DNA of 51,712 bases from CAYGVT01 sp964353355 (GCA_964353355.1 CAYGVT010000037.1:1-51712); one strand, 5' to 3'; counted from the stretch's first letter, positions 1 through 9,312 are shown. Made by a program: numbers and translations. Notes: generated from the letters alone by a model not told the origin.

Positions 1-8
1 CCTGAATT

Positions 9-26
9 CCCGGCGATTAGGCACAT
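9..26. repeat. Left terminal inverted repeat of the IS
   Basis: CCCGGCGATTAGGCACAT pairs with the reverse complement of 1633-1650 (CCCGCCTTTTGGGCACAT) at 14 of 18 positions. It lies 68 nt upstream of the preferred transposase start. Confidence 0.5.
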
Positions 27-62
27 CCTGATTCTTCTGGCGTGAGCAACTTGGTCGACAGG

Positions 63-70
63 TTTATATA
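63..70 (+). promoter_or_regulatory. TATA box of the transposase gene
   Basis: TTTATATA is centred about 27 nt before the ATG at 94. This is the spacing seen at many other genes here and points to a leaderless transcript starting at ATG 94 rather than at ATG 76. Confidence 0.55.
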
Positions 71-93
71 TTATCATGTGCCTATATACCCAC

Positions 94-1629
94 ATGAAGA
101 AGTTCACACGCGTGAAGAAGGTGGGCGGGCACCAGTACGTCTACGAGATCACGCCATACTACGACAAGCAGACCAAGAACTCCAAGCAAAAGAGCAAATA
201 TCTCGGCACTTTGGTGAATGGCGACATCCGCCGGCCTCGGTCCAGGCCTCCCAGGAGCTCCTTCGACTACGGCGAGTTCCTCCCCTTCATGAAGGTCATG
301 GACGAGCTCTCGGTGAAGAGCATCCTCCATTCCCTCCTCCCCAGACAGGAGGCCGACTCGGTGCTGACACTGGCCCTCAACAGGCTGGTCCGTCCCGTCG
401 CGATGATGAACGTCAGGACCTGGTTCGAGGGCACGTACCTATCGAAGCTCTACGGCGACCTCCCGATCTCCTCCCAGAACCTCTCCGAGTTCATGGAACG
501 GCTGGGGGGTAGCGCGGTCCCGATGCAGTTCTCGGAGAGGTTCATCAAGACCCTTGGGAGGGGCAGCCCGCTCATCTACGACATCACGTCGCTGTCCTCG
601 GCCTCGGAGCTGATGGACATACTGGAGTACGGCTACAACAGGGACCTCGAGTCGATGCCACAGCTCAACATCTCCATCGTGGCACACAAAGACCTCGGCG
701 TCCCGATCTTCTACGACGTCCATCCAGGGAGCATCGTGGACGTCTCGACGCTGAAGAACACCATCAAGAAGCTGAGCGCCCTGGGCCTCAAGGGGCCCAC
801 GATGGTGATGGACAAGGGCTTCTTCAGCGGCCCCAACCTCGGCGAGCTCGCCAGGAGCGGCTACGACTACGTCATGCCCGCGACGTTCAAGTCCAAGGAG
901 GTCAGGTCGCTCGTCTCGAGGTCTCGCAGGGGCATCGAGAGCGGGAAGTACCTCCAGATGTACGAGGACATGACGGTCTTCGTGAGGCCTTTCCAGATCA
1001 CCCTTGACGAGAACCCCGTGGAGGGGTTCGTGTACTACGACATGAAGCGGGAGCAGGAGGAGAAGTCGAAGTTCTACATCCGGCTCCAGGACGTCCTGGG
1101 CAAGCTGAGGGGGAGGAAGGTCCGGGACTTCGAGAGGCCGATGAAGGTCTTCGAGACAATTGCTGGCGACCTCGCCAGCTATGTCAAACACGGCTTCAAC
1201 GCGGGGAGGTTCGAAGCGAAGGTGAGGGACAAGGCCGTGGCCCAGCGCGTGAACAGGATGGGGGTCACGGTCGTGGCCTGCAGGGGCGGGCAGGGCTGGG
1301 AGGAGGCGCTGAGGTGGGTGCGAGAGAGGGACGAGATCGAGAAGATGTTCCGCCAGCTGAAGACGGACATCGAGGTGGCGCCCCTCCGGGTCCACAAGAC
1401 AGAGGTGGCGAAGGGCTGGATCTTCGTGGCGTTCGTCTCGCTCATCCTCAGGTCCAGGATGGCGAAGCTGATGAGGGACACGGGGCTCCTCAAGGATTAC
1501 TCGATGCCGGGCCTGCTCCTCGAGCTCGGGAAGCTGAAGCGGATGGAGCTGGCCGACGGGACGATCATCACGGCCGAGGTCACGAAGAAGCAGAGAGGGA
1601 TCTACGAGAAGCTCGAGATAGTTCCTTAG
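94..1629 (+). CDS. IS1634/IS4-family DDE transposase
   Basis: Transposase of 511 aa if started at ATG 94; an in-frame ATG at 76 would give 517 aa, but the TATA box position favours 94. The RNase H-like core is visible. Numbering from ATG 76, the likely catalytic Asp are D169 in LIYDITS and D246 in VMDKGFF, and the likely Glu is E422 in IEKMFRQLKTDI, followed by a basic C-terminal helix region. The long insertion between the second Asp and the Glu is typical of IS4-type enzymes. The frame is open and full length, so the element may be active. Codon use is less GC-extreme than in neighbouring genes, with more AAG and AGG, which fits acquisition by transfer. The assignment to IS1634 rather than another IS4-group family is from general resemblance only. 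Confidence 0.85.
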   Translation: MKKFTRVKKVGGHQYVYEITPYYDKQTKNSKQKSKYLGTLVNGDIRRPRSRPPRSSFDYGEFLPFMKVMDELSVKSILHSLLPRQEADSVLTLALNRLVRPVAMMNVRTWFEGTYLSKLYGDLPISSQNLSEFMERLGGSAVPMQFSERFIKTLGRGSPLIYDITSLSSASELMDILEYGYNRDLESMPQLNISIVAHKDLGVPIFYDVHPGSIVDVSTLKNTIKKLSALGLKGPTMVMDKGFFSGPNLGELARSGYDYVMPATFKSKEVRSLVSRSRRGIESGKYLQMYEDMTVFVRPFQITLDENPVEGFVYYDMKREQEEKSKFYIRLQDVLGKLRGRKVRDFERPMKVFETIAGDLASYVKHGFNAGRFEAKVRDKAVAQRVNRMGVTVVACRGGQGWEEALRWVRERDEIEKMFRQLKTDIEVAPLRVHKTEVAKGWIFVAFVSLILRSRMAKLMRDTGLLKDYSMPGLLLELGKLKRMELADGTIITAEVTKKQRGIYEKLEIVP

Positions 1630-1632
1630 GTC

Positions 1633-1650
1633 ATGTGCCCAAAAGGCGGG
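1633..1650. repeat. Right terminal inverted repeat of the IS
   Basis: Partner of the repeat at 9-26, 14 of 18 matches. It starts 4 nt after the transposase stop codon. The stretch from 1651 to about 1810 carries no gene that I can recognise. Confidence 0.5.
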
Positions 1651-1814
1651 AGGTCAGGGAGAGCGGTCTATGGGGAGAAGGAGCGGATAACAGAGCGTTT
1701 CAAACGGGTGAAGCCAGAATCGCTCGTGCTGGCCAAGCGGGTGATCCAGGGCATGTGCCTCACATCCAACTGTCCCTTGCCGCAATAGGGCCATCGTGCA
1801 AACTGAGTCGATGG

Positions 1815-1822
1815 TTTTATCT
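1815..1822 (+). promoter_or_regulatory. Probable TATA box of the exported propeller gene
   Basis: TTTTATCT lies 27-30 nt before a predicted transcription start near 1845. That places in-frame GTG codons 1851 and 1869 just downstream. Confidence 0.45.
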
Positions 1823-1868
1823 AGTGCCTCCTTCAATCTATCTGGCACCAGTGTTGGCGAGGGTCGTT

Positions 1869-4820
1869 GTGACAACCTCCAGCCGGGTCGCGGCCGCCGT
1901 CGCGATGGCGACGGTATTGCTCCTCGCGTCGCTAGCCGCGGCGCCGCAGGACGCGAGCGCCGCACGGCCCGGCCCGGGCGGCTACTCGGTGCTCGGCAAC
2001 TTCGACAACCTCCAGGAATCCAACGACCTGCTGTTCGACCGGCCAGGGTACAACAACCTCACGGCCGTGTCGCTCCCCAACCACGCGTTCGTGCAGCGCG
2101 CGATGGTCAACCTGACGTTCGGGACCTACCCTGGCACGCGCAGCGCTCCCTGGGACCCGATGCTGGACGCCGGCGACGACGGCACCATCGAGTGGAAGTT
2201 CGATTCGTCCAAGGGCGGCGCGCTCGGGCTGCAGGACCGCTTCTCCGACGGCAGCTCGCAGCAGACGCTGAGGTTCGAGGAGGGCGGCTCCGCCACGTTC
2301 TCCGTCCGCCTGCCCCAGGGCGCCGAGGTCACGGAGGCCTACGTCGATGTCGAGGGCTTCCCGATACCGCACTGGGTCAAGCAGTACACGCTCACGCCCC
2401 GCACGGACTCCGACGGCGAGTACGGGCCCAAGATGGCCGAGTACAAGGGAGACATGTGGGTCATCTGGCAGAGCTACGACGAGAACATCACCGAGGGCGG
2501 GACCGACTCCGACGTGGTCGTGCGCAAGTTCGACGGCACCCGATGGGACCGCATCATCGACCTGAGCGCGCCCATGGACGGGCTCGAGGACGACATCCCG
2601 CAGATCATCGCCTACGGCGACAAGCTCTACACCATCTGGTCCAAGGGAGACGGCAAGGCCACCGCGGGGGGCCACACCGAGCTGGTCTACCGCGCCTACG
2701 ACGGCACCTCGTGGGGGCCCGAGGCGCCCATCTCCGGCAAGCGCGAGGACGGGCTCAACACCTACGAGCGGTGCGAGGTCTACGACGGCAAGCTCTACGT
2801 CATCTGGAAGACCACCGACCCGAGCTACTGCAAGCACGCCTACAACGGGTACGACCTCGACATCGTCTACCGCGCGTTCGACGGCACCTCGTGGGGCGAC
2901 ATCCTGGAGATAACGGCATCGGACAACGACTGGGAGGACTGGTCCGTGGACGCGGCCGTCTACCGCGGCATGCTCTACGTCATCTGGGACACCTTCGACA
3001 CACCCAACCAGTGGTCGAGGCAGTCCGACGTCGTCGTCCGCGCCTTCGACGGCTCGACGTGGACGCGCCAGACCACGCTCTCTCCCCTCGGCGACGCCGG
3101 CTCCTCGGGCGGCGGGCTCGACGACGCGCTGCCACGGCTGCACGTCTACGTGAACCCCGTCACGGGCGAGGAGGAGCTCTTCGCGATTTGGATGCGCGGC
3201 GAATCCATCCTCAACAACGAGGACGGCTTCAGCATCGTCTACCGCCGGTTCACGGGGGGCGAGTGGACGCCGATGGAGACCATCTCCTTCAGGCCCGGCG
3301 GCGAGCCCGTAGACCAGATGTTCCCGATGCTCATCACCTACAACGGCACGCTCTACGCCATCTGGACGATGGGGTTCAACACCACGACGCAGCACGAGGG
3401 GAACACGAACCTCATCGCCACCTACGGCGACATAATCATCCGCTCCTTCGACGGCGAGGCCTGGTCGCCCGTGCTGGAGCTCACGCCGATGGGCAACGGC
3501 TACGACAACGCCTCCCACCCCAGCATCTTCGAGTTCGGGGGCAAGGTCTACGCCGCCTGGGAGACGCCGCTGCCGACCGGCCACGACACTGTCTCGTGGG
3601 AGATAGTCATGCGCCACCTGGAGCTGTCGCCTGTCGAGGCGCGCATAACCATGGGCACGACGGCGCCCGTCGTCTGGGGCTGGGAGAAGCTGCCCAACAC
3701 CAAGCGGCGCGCCTACCTGGACGCGGAGGCGATGACCGAGGCCGTCCACACCTCGCCCGTCGTGCACACGGACGCCTACGGCAACAGCTACGTGGAGCTG
3801 CCGCTCACGCTCGAGGCCGCGAGCCCCTCGCGGCTGCTGCTCTCCAACCTCACCATCGAGTACGACTACCGCGTCTCGGTCGACTTCACGCCGACCGCCA
3901 TCTCGCGCACGGAGGCCGCGCGCGACAACACGCGCGTGGACAAGCCAGTGCGCATCCCCTTCCGCGTGTCGACGGGCCAGGCGGGCCGCGTCACGCTCGA
4001 GGACCCGTTGGTCGAGTACTACCTGGACTACCCGCCGTGGCTCGTGCGCGACGTGGCCGAGGTCAAGCTCCAGGAGGACGGGGGCCGCGACTACATCGTG
4101 AACCTCGAGGACTTCTTCGCGGACGACTGGGACGACGGCTCCCTCCTGTTCACCATCGTCTCCGAGGACGACCCGGCGGGCGCGGTCGAGGCCTACGTCG
4201 AGACCGGCTACCTCGCGGTCCGGCTGCCCTTGCCCAACTGGTTCGGCGAGGCCACCGTGGTCGTCCGCGCGTTCGACACGACGGGCTTCTATTACAACGA
4301 CAGCAACGAGATCCGCATCACGGTCCTGCCGGTGAACGACGCGCCCATCCTGGGCTACATCCCGGACCAGACCGACCTCGAGGTCGACGAGGAGCGCGCC
4401 GAGTTCGTGTGGGCCTACGACCCCGACGGCGACGAGCTGCGGTTCGAGACGGACACGCCACTCGTCAAGGTGGAGCGGACCAGCAGGAACACGAGCCGCA
4501 TCGCGGTCGTGTTCGAGCTCGGCATGCAGCACCCGCTCAGGTTCAACGTCTCCGTCTTCGACACGTCCGACGCGTCGGACGAGCAGAGCGTGCTCTACAA
4601 CTACACCCTCGAGCGCAAGGTGGTCAAGACCGACCACGACTTCCCCTGGGTGCTGGTGCTGCTGCTGCTGCTCGTGCTCGGCCTCGTCGCGGCCGAGAGG
4701 ATGCGCAGGCCCTACCGCCGCAGCACCGAGGAGCAGATCTGGGAGGAGGAGGCGGATGAGGAGGAGCGCCGCCTCGCCGAGGAGTCGCCCTCCGTGCTCC
4801 GCAGGCTGCTCCGGTTCTGA
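1869..4820 (+). CDS. Exported, membrane-anchored beta-propeller protein with BNR/kelch-like repeats
   Basis: Protein of about 983 aa. The chosen start, GTG 1869, has a GAGGG Shine-Dalgarno 5 nt upstream and gives a clean signal peptide: short n-region with Arg, hydrophobic core MATVLLLASLAAA, then QDASA. GTG 1851 and ATG 1905 are alternatives. Residues about 110-600 hold at least six repeats with the motif Y-x-G-x-L-Y-x-I-W and matching F-D-G-T-x-W strands, typical of a sialidase-like or kelch-like propeller. A beta-sandwich stretch follows, with cadherin-like or Big-type sequence (VNDAPILGYIPDQ) near residues 830-930. A single TM helix (WVLVLLLLLVLGLVAA) and a charged cytoplasmic tail end the protein. 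The propeller therefore faces outside. No catalytic residues are recognised, so binding or adhesion is more likely than enzymology, but this is inference. Confidence 0.75.
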   Translation: MTTSSRVAAAVAMATVLLLASLAAAPQDASAARPGPGGYSVLGNFDNLQESNDLLFDRPGYNNLTAVSLPNHAFVQRAMVNLTFGTYPGTRSAPWDPMLDAGDDGTIEWKFDSSKGGALGLQDRFSDGSSQQTLRFEEGGSATFSVRLPQGAEVTEAYVDVEGFPIPHWVKQYTLTPRTDSDGEYGPKMAEYKGDMWVIWQSYDENITEGGTDSDVVVRKFDGTRWDRIIDLSAPMDGLEDDIPQIIAYGDKLYTIWSKGDGKATAGGHTELVYRAYDGTSWGPEAPISGKREDGLNTYERCEVYDGKLYVIWKTTDPSYCKHAYNGYDLDIVYRAFDGTSWGDILEITASDNDWEDWSVDAAVYRGMLYVIWDTFDTPNQWSRQSDVVVRAFDGSTWTRQTTLSPLGDAGSSGGGLDDALPRLHVYVNPVTGEEELFAIWMRGESILNNEDGFSIVYRRFTGGEWTPMETISFRPGGEPVDQMFPMLITYNGTLYAIWTMGFNTTTQHEGNTNLIATYGDIIIRSFDGEAWSPVLELTPMGNGYDNASHPSIFEFGGKVYAAWETPLPTGHDTVSWEIVMRHLELSPVEARITMGTTAPVVWGWEKLPNTKRRAYLDAEAMTEAVHTSPVVHTDAYGNSYVELPLTLEAASPSRLLLSNLTIEYDYRVSVDFTPTAISRTEAARDNTRVDKPVRIPFRVSTGQAGRVTLEDPLVEYYLDYPPWLVRDVAEVKLQEDGGRDYIVNLEDFFADDWDDGSLLFTIVSEDDPAGAVEAYVETGYLAVRLPLPNWFGEATVVVRAFDTTGFYYNDSNEIRITVLPVNDAPILGYIPDQTDLEVDEERAEFVWAYDPDGDELRFETDTPLVKVERTSRNTSRIAVVFELGMQHPLRFNVSVFDTSDASDEQSVLYNYTLERKVVKTDHDFPWVLVLLLLLVLGLVAAERMRRPYRRSTEEQIWEEEADEEERRLAEESPSVLRRLLRF

Positions 4821-4870
4821 ATGATGCCTCTGGTCGAGGACGCAGGCGCTCCCTGGCCGGGCTCACCTGT

Positions 4871-5992
4871 TCACTGCCTCAGCTTGTCCGGGTTGAGCCC
4901 CTGCAGCTCCTTGGGGAGGAACAGGCCGTCCTTGCGCACGAGCTTGCCGTCGAACCAGATCTCGCCGCCGCCGTGGTCGGGCGTCTGGATGAGCACCAGG
5001 TCCCAGTGCACCTCGGACTTGTTGCCGTTGTTGGCCTCGTCGTAGCAGTTGCCGGGCGTGAAGTGCAGCGAGCCTTTGATCTTCTCGTCGAACAGGATGT
5101 CCTTCATCGCCTTGTCGATGAACGGGTTGACCCCGAGCGCGAACTCGCCCACGTACCGCGCGCCCGCGTCCGAATCGAAAATCTCGTTCATCTTCGCGGT
5201 GTCGGACGACGTGGCCTTGACTATCTTGCCCTTCTTGAACTCGAGCCGCACGTCCTCGAAGGTCGTGCCCTGGTAGATGGTCGGCGTGTTGAAGTGGATG
5301 ACCCCGTTCACGGACTCCTTGACGGGGGCCGTGAACATCTCGCCATCGGGGATGTTGAGCCTCCCGTCGCACTTGACGGCGGGGATGCCCTTTATGCTGA
5401 ACGCGAGGTCGGTGTCGAGGGGGCCCTTGATGCGGACCTTGTCCGTTCTCATCATGAGCCTCTGCAGCGGGTCCATGGCCTTGGACATCTTGCTGTAGTC
5501 GAACGTGCAAACGTCGAAGTAGAAGCGCTCGAACGCCTCCGTGGACATGCCGGCCTGCTGCGCCATCGAGGGGGTGGGCCACCGCAGCACGACCCACTTG
5601 GTCTTGGGCACGCGCACCTCGAGGTGCACGGGCTTGAGCCAGTGCTTCTGGTAGAGCTTCATGCGCTCCATCGGCACGTCGGAGGTCTCGGAGATGTTGT
5701 AAGAGCCCCGCATCCCGATGTAGGCCTGGACCTTCTGCATCCGGTACTTCTCGTAGTCGCCGATGCACATCATCAGGTCATCGGTGGCGTTGCGGTAGAG
5801 CTCACGGTTCACGACGTTGGACTTGAGCGTGACCAGGGGCACGCCGCCGGCGTCGGTCGCGCGGCGTATGAGGGCCACCGTCATCTCGGGCGGGATGTCG
5901 ATGGCCTCGATGAGGATCTTCTCCCCCTTCTTGAGCGCGGTCGAGTAGCCGATGAGCACGTCGGCGAGCTTCTCGTAGCGTGGGTCCATCAT
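4871..5992 (-). CDS. Aminopeptidase, peptidase family M29-like
   Basis: Cytoplasmic metallo-aminopeptidase-like protein of 373 aa, the usual size for family M29 (AmpS, aminopeptidase T). The family metal-site pattern is present near the C-terminus: GEFALGVNP supplies a Glu, SLHFTPGNCYDEANNG supplies His and Tyr, and SEVHWDLV supplies the HxD pair. The start is one of two adjacent ATG codons (5992 or 5989); the GGAGGGG at about 5996-6002 supports these over the upstream ATG at 6091, which would add an unconserved proline-rich stretch. It ends 50 nt from the convergent propeller gene. It likely releases N-terminal residues from peptides in the cytosol. The substrate range cannot be read from sequence. 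Confidence 0.85.
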   Translation of the reverse strand: MMDPRYEKLADVLIGYSTALKKGEKILIEAIDIPPEMTVALIRRATDAGGVPLVTLKSNVVNRELYRNATDDLMMCIGDYEKYRMQKVQAYIGMRGSYNISETSDVPMERMKLYQKHWLKPVHLEVRVPKTKWVVLRWPTPSMAQQAGMSTEAFERFYFDVCTFDYSKMSKAMDPLQRLMMRTDKVRIKGPLDTDLAFSIKGIPAVKCDGRLNIPDGEMFTAPVKESVNGVIHFNTPTIYQGTTFEDVRLEFKKGKIVKATSSDTAKMNEIFDSDAGARYVGEFALGVNPFIDKAMKDILFDEKIKGSLHFTPGNCYDEANNGNKSEVHWDLVLIQTPDHGGGEIWFDGKLVRKDGLFLPKELQGLNPDKLRQ

Positions 5993-6221
5993 GGAAGGCC
6001 CCTCCGGGGCGTCGGTGTATGGGCAGGGGCATGGAAAAGCGTTGCGGCCGGGGGATGGATGTTGCGTAGGCCCTTCAACCACCGGCATCACTGATCTGAA
6101 TACATCCCTGGTCCATAATTGGATCCCATCGTCTTGTAAGGATCGCGCAGGGCCTCAGGCCTTCTGAGCCTTTACAGGTGCGCAACCCCGGGGCAGCGCG
6201 CGCAGGCCCCTGCGCGCCCCC

Positions 6222-7898
6222 TCAGGGGCCATCCCCGTCCCCCGCGAGGTCCACCTCGTACTTCGCCTCCCACGTCTCGGATACCGGATAGAGCCTGACG
6301 TGCTTCAGGGCCGAGTCGTCGACCTCGTAGCCCTTCTCCCTGAGCTCCTTCGACGCGCTCTCGGGCAGCTTGATGTCGCCCTCAGGCGTCCTCACCTCGG
6401 TGTAGGCCTGGAGGGAGTCCATGCCGGTCACGATGGACGATATCTTCGATTTTGGGATGTGCTGGAGGTGCGGCGGGGCGTTCGGGAGGTGGATGCCCTC
6501 CTCCGTGACCTCCATGCCCCGCATGATCTTCTGGGCCTTAGCGGGCGCGGCGAACGCGAGCGCCGTCAATGCGGCGACGACCACGACTGTGCCCATGAGC
6601 ACCACGGGTATGCATAGACCAGGCGATCCGAAGTGCATCGGACCGAGCCCGAGCCATGAGAGCGAGAAGCCGATGAGGGGCCCCATCGCGGTGAGGCCGA
6701 GGAAGGTGAGGAACGACCTCCACTTGCTCCCGGCGACCACGGGGTCACGCCTGGCCACGACGGCCCACCGGTTGCGGCGCACGTCGCCGTCGCCCTCGAA
6801 CTGCGGGAGGCGGAGCAGCTCGTCGACAAGCTCTGTACGGACCCTCAGGTCCTCGCCCGACGATGTCACGAGCGCCCCCTGCGTGCCGATATGCCCCTCG
6901 TCGTTGACGTGCCTCACCTCGGCCAGGTCCGAGAGCGGGATGGACCCCGATGAGACAAGGAACAGCTTGGTCCATGAGGGGACCCGGAAGGCGACGCTGC
7001 CGCCGCGGAGGATGCCAGCGTGGTAGAGCTCCATCCTCACGCGCTCGGCCGCCATCGGTCCCACGAAGACAAGGATGAGGGCTGCAATCAGGGCCGAGAG
7101 CACGAACATCAGCATGACGCCCGTTGGGGAGGCGAGAGGGGCAGAGTCGGCACCAGACCAGGGGCCGAGGAGCACCACCATCGCGGCAGTGAGCAGGAGC
7201 ACGGCGAGGAGACTGATGGGGGCACTGTAGTGGCCCACCTTCCAGTCCCCGAAGACGAACGTCTCCTCCGGCCAGGGCACCCTGGCCTTGCGGACGGCCT
7301 GCGTGTCCAGGAACGTCTCGGCGTCCCTCCGGACATCACCGGGGAGGATGCGCACGATCGCGCGGACGAACGGGTCGCCATCGCTCCACGCGTGGTCGAA
7401 GTCCTCCGTTCCCCCGAGAGGGGCCCGGTGCTTGAGCTTGAGGTGATGGAGGGTGCCATACCCTCCACCGGTCGACGTGAGCTGGAGCCAGGTGATGTCC
7501 CTCTTGGGGACGAGGTGCTCCTTCCGCTGGACCCCGTCAGCGAAGGGGACGGACCGCTTCGTGAACCCGCGCTCGTAAACCCGGAGGGGCATCTTCTTGG
7601 CTTCCGAGACGAGGAGTATTGCGAGCACCGGGAAGATGGCAAGAAGGAGAAGCAAGCCCATGAACGCGACGAAAAACGCAGCCGGGTGGTCGACTATCGA
7701 GAGCAGGAGGCCGAGGATGATGAATAGGACGCTCAGGAAGAGGACGCCCGCGGGCAGGAAGACGCTGCCCCTGTCCTCCCACCTGCGCTTCTTGGCCCAC
7801 TCCTCCTCGTAGAGGATGTCGCCCCACTCCACCGGGCCGCGAGGGACGGGCCTGTTGAAGCGGAAACCCTGAGCCTGCGAACCGCCCGACAGCCCCAT
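6222..7898 (-). CDS. Polytopic membrane protein of unknown function
   Basis: Not recognised. The 558-aa protein has about six TM helices in three pairs: near residues 45-95 (VLFLSVLFIILGLLLSI and FVAFMGLLLLLAIFPV), 230-285 and 395-455. Soluble segments of roughly 100-130 aa separate the pairs and look like small beta-rich domains; stretches such as LRVYERGFTKRSVPF and VTEEGIHLPNAPPHL resemble bacterial PH-like modules, but this is tentative. The N-terminus is cytoplasmic-looking and Arg-rich. The start at ATG 7898 has TATA-like sequence (GATAATCTAGATAAG on the minus strand) at 7930-7945. The gene follows the OsmC gene by 52 nt and has its own promoter-like box, so coupling is uncertain. Confidence 0.6.
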   Translation of the reverse strand: MGLSGGSQAQGFRFNRPVPRGPVEWGDILYEEEWAKKRRWEDRGSVFLPAGVLFLSVLFIILGLLLSIVDHPAAFFVAFMGLLLLLAIFPVLAILLVSEAKKMPLRVYERGFTKRSVPFADGVQRKEHLVPKRDITWLQLTSTGGGYGTLHHLKLKHRAPLGGTEDFDHAWSDGDPFVRAIVRILPGDVRRDAETFLDTQAVRKARVPWPEETFVFGDWKVGHYSAPISLLAVLLLTAAMVVLLGPWSGADSAPLASPTGVMLMFVLSALIAALILVFVGPMAAERVRMELYHAGILRGGSVAFRVPSWTKLFLVSSGSIPLSDLAEVRHVNDEGHIGTQGALVTSSGEDLRVRTELVDELLRLPQFEGDGDVRRNRWAVVARRDPVVAGSKWRSFLTFLGLTAMGPLIGFSLSWLGLGPMHFGSPGLCIPVVLMGTVVVVAALTALAFAAPAKAQKIMRGMEVTEEGIHLPNAPPHLQHIPKSKISSIVTGMDSLQAYTEVRTPEGDIKLPESASKELREKGYEVDDSALKHVRLYPVSETWEAKYEVDLAGDGDGP

Positions 7899-7950
7899 AC
7901 GCTCCAGAGGCTCGGATGGACCGGCCAGGCTTATCTAGATTATCCTATGG

Positions 7951-8451
7951 TCAGGCCTGGCCGTCCTGCCGCACCCTCGCCTCGACCGGGTGCTCCTCGC
8001 CCTTCTCGTCCACCAGGAACACCTGCACGTCGACGGGCACGCCCTTCCTCACCGCCTCGGTCACGATGCAGAAGTCCTCGAACATCCCCACGCACCGCGC
8101 GAGCCGTACCTGCTCGTCGGAGGGCATCGTCACGAGGGGCTCGACGCGGATGCGCGTGAGGCGCAGCCGACCCTGCGCGTTCCTCTCGACGGTCCCGTGC
8201 GCGCGCAGCCGCATGTCCTTGACGTCCGCGCGCACCTTGCTGAGGCAGAACATGAGGCTCGCCGCGAGGCACGTGGCCACGCCCGCGACCACCATGCGGC
8301 TGGCGTTGGGGCCCTTGCCCGAGCCACCGAGGGCGGGGGGCTCGTCGACGAACACGCCGGGCGCATCCGGGAAGTCCCACTTGACGTCGAACGAGAGGTG
8401 GTCGTGCCACTTGAGGTCGATGGTGAATTCGCTCTTGTCGGGCATGGGCAT
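7951..8451 (-). CDS. OsmC/Ohr-family redox protein
   Basis: Protein of 166 aa, slightly longer than typical OsmC (about 140 aa). The two conserved Cys of the family are present: one in the central helix (VAGVATCLAASLMFCLS, after the small-residue motif GGSGKGPNAS) and one in FEDFCIVTEAV, the usual C-terminal position. OsmC proteins act as thiol peroxidases on organic hydroperoxides, or as poorly defined thiol proteins. Start ATG 8451 lies about 37 nt from a TATA-like box (CCTATCTACG, 8483-8492); a second ATG at 8445 is possible. The gene lies just downstream of the SAM hydrolase gene on the same strand, with a 50-nt gap. Confidence 0.85.
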   Translation of the reverse strand: MPMPDKSEFTIDLKWHDHLSFDVKWDFPDAPGVFVDEPPALGGSGKGPNASRMVVAGVATCLAASLMFCLSKVRADVKDMRLRAHGTVERNAQGRLRLTRIRVEPLVTMPSDEQVRLARCVGMFEDFCIVTEAVRKGVPVDVQVFLVDEKGEEHPVEARVRQDGQA

Positions 8452-8501
8452 GGTGCGTCCCCGTCTAGAGAAGCGCGGAGGGCGTAGATAGGCCCTTCGC
8501 C

Positions 8502-9281
8502 TCACGTCCCGTCGAGCGCTATCTCGTCGCCGATGCGCGCCTCGATGGCGACGGCCGCGGGCCCGTCGCGCAGCGCGAGTTCGACGTGCCCGGACGAGGA
8601 CGCGAGCACGCCCAGCTCGCCCACCTCGATGTCCGCGTAGGTCCTGACCGCGCGCGCGGGGTGCTCGCGGTCCGCGATGCGGATGTCCAGCCTGCGGCCA
8701 GGCGTGAGCAGGTCCGCGACCTCCGCCGCATGCACGGGCATCTGCACGTTGCCGAAGACGTCGAGGTGCACCACGCGGGTGAGCACGCGGTCGCCGAACC
8801 TGTCGTAGCTGTAGGCGGTGAGCGGGAGGAGCGATGTCGTGGGCCGCGTGAACTGCTCGGGGTCGTCGCCGCGCGCGAGCCGCGCGGCCGCGGGCGCGAA
8901 CACGTCGCGGCCGTGGAAGACGGGGCTCGGGTCGGCCGCGAGCGGGGCTATCTCGCGCACGACCACGTCGTGACCCCTCACGGCGGGCTCGAGGAGGCCG
9001 TTGTCGGGTCCCACGAGCCGCAGCTCGCCAGCGAACACTGCCACGGCGCGCCGATTGGTCCCCACGCCGGGGTCGACCACGGCCAGGTGCACCGCCTCCG
9101 GGAACTCGGCCACCGCCTTCACGAGCACGTGCGCGCCCTGCAGCACCTCGCCGTGGTGCACGTCGTGGTTGACGTCCACGACGCGGCAGTCCGGGCACTG
9201 GCGCCAGATGGCGGCCTTCATCGCGGCCACGTACTCGGAGTGGCCGAAGTCCGTGACGAGGGTGACGATGGGGCGGTCCAC
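8502..9281 (-). CDS. S-adenosyl-L-methionine hydrolase (adenosine-forming), DUF62/SAM hydroxide adenosyltransferase
   Basis: Protein of 259 aa, matching the usual length of this family. It splits S-adenosylmethionine into adenosine and methionine using water activated by a conserved Asp-Arg-His set. Those residues are visible: D70 in VVDPGVGT, R77 in TNRRAV and H123 in VFHGRDVFAP, along with D11 in VTDFG and the PDNGLL loop. This pattern belongs to the hydrolase group rather than to the halogenases. The start is GTG 9281, because a TATA box (TTCAAATA on the minus strand) lies 27 nt upstream; a longer reading from ATG 9353 would begin upstream of the promoter. The gene is divergent from the FtsX-like permease. 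Its role in archaeal SAM turnover is poorly known. Confidence 0.9.
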   Translation of the reverse strand: MDRPIVTLVTDFGHSEYVAAMKAAIWRQCPDCRVVDVNHDVHHGEVLQGAHVLVKAVAEFPEAVHLAVVDPGVGTNRRAVAVFAGELRLVGPDNGLLEPAVRGHDVVVREIAPLAADPSPVFHGRDVFAPAAARLARGDDPEQFTRPTTSLLPLTAYSYDRFGDRVLTRVVHLDVFGNVQMPVHAAEVADLLTPGRRLDIRIADREHPARAVRTYADIEVGELGVLASSSGHVELALRDGPAAVAIEARIGDEIALDGT

Positions 9282-9304
9282 GGTTGCGCCATCCCCTAGG
9301 GGGG

Positions 9305-9312
9305 TATTTGAA
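9305..9312 (-). promoter_or_regulatory. TATA box of the SAM hydrolase gene
   Basis: TTCAAATA on the minus strand is centred 27 nt from GTG 9281, which fixes that start as a leaderless one. Confidence 0.55.

Larger units (their letters stand above)
9..1650 (+). mobile_element. IS1634/IS4-like insertion sequence
   Basis: A single DDE transposase gene is bracketed by imperfect terminal inverted repeats at 9-26 and 1633-1650, which match at 14 of 18 positions and share the inner core GGCACAT. The right repeat begins 4 nt after the transposase stop, as expected for a compact IS of about 1.64 kb. No target-site duplication is visible next to these ends, so the exact boundaries are provisional. Another ATGTGCC word at 1754-1760 could mark an alternative right end. 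Confidence 0.65.

Noticed and set aside
1754..1760. Another ATGTGCC word as the right end of the IS
   Set aside because: The surrounding match to the left end is weaker than at 1633-1650, and it would leave 120 bp of unexplained sequence after the transposase.
1932..4637. A 901-aa open frame on the minus strand opposite the propeller gene
   Set aside because: It is the mirror of a GC-rich coding frame: His/Val/Arg-rich, no recognisable motif, and fully covered by a gene with clear repeats and signal peptide.
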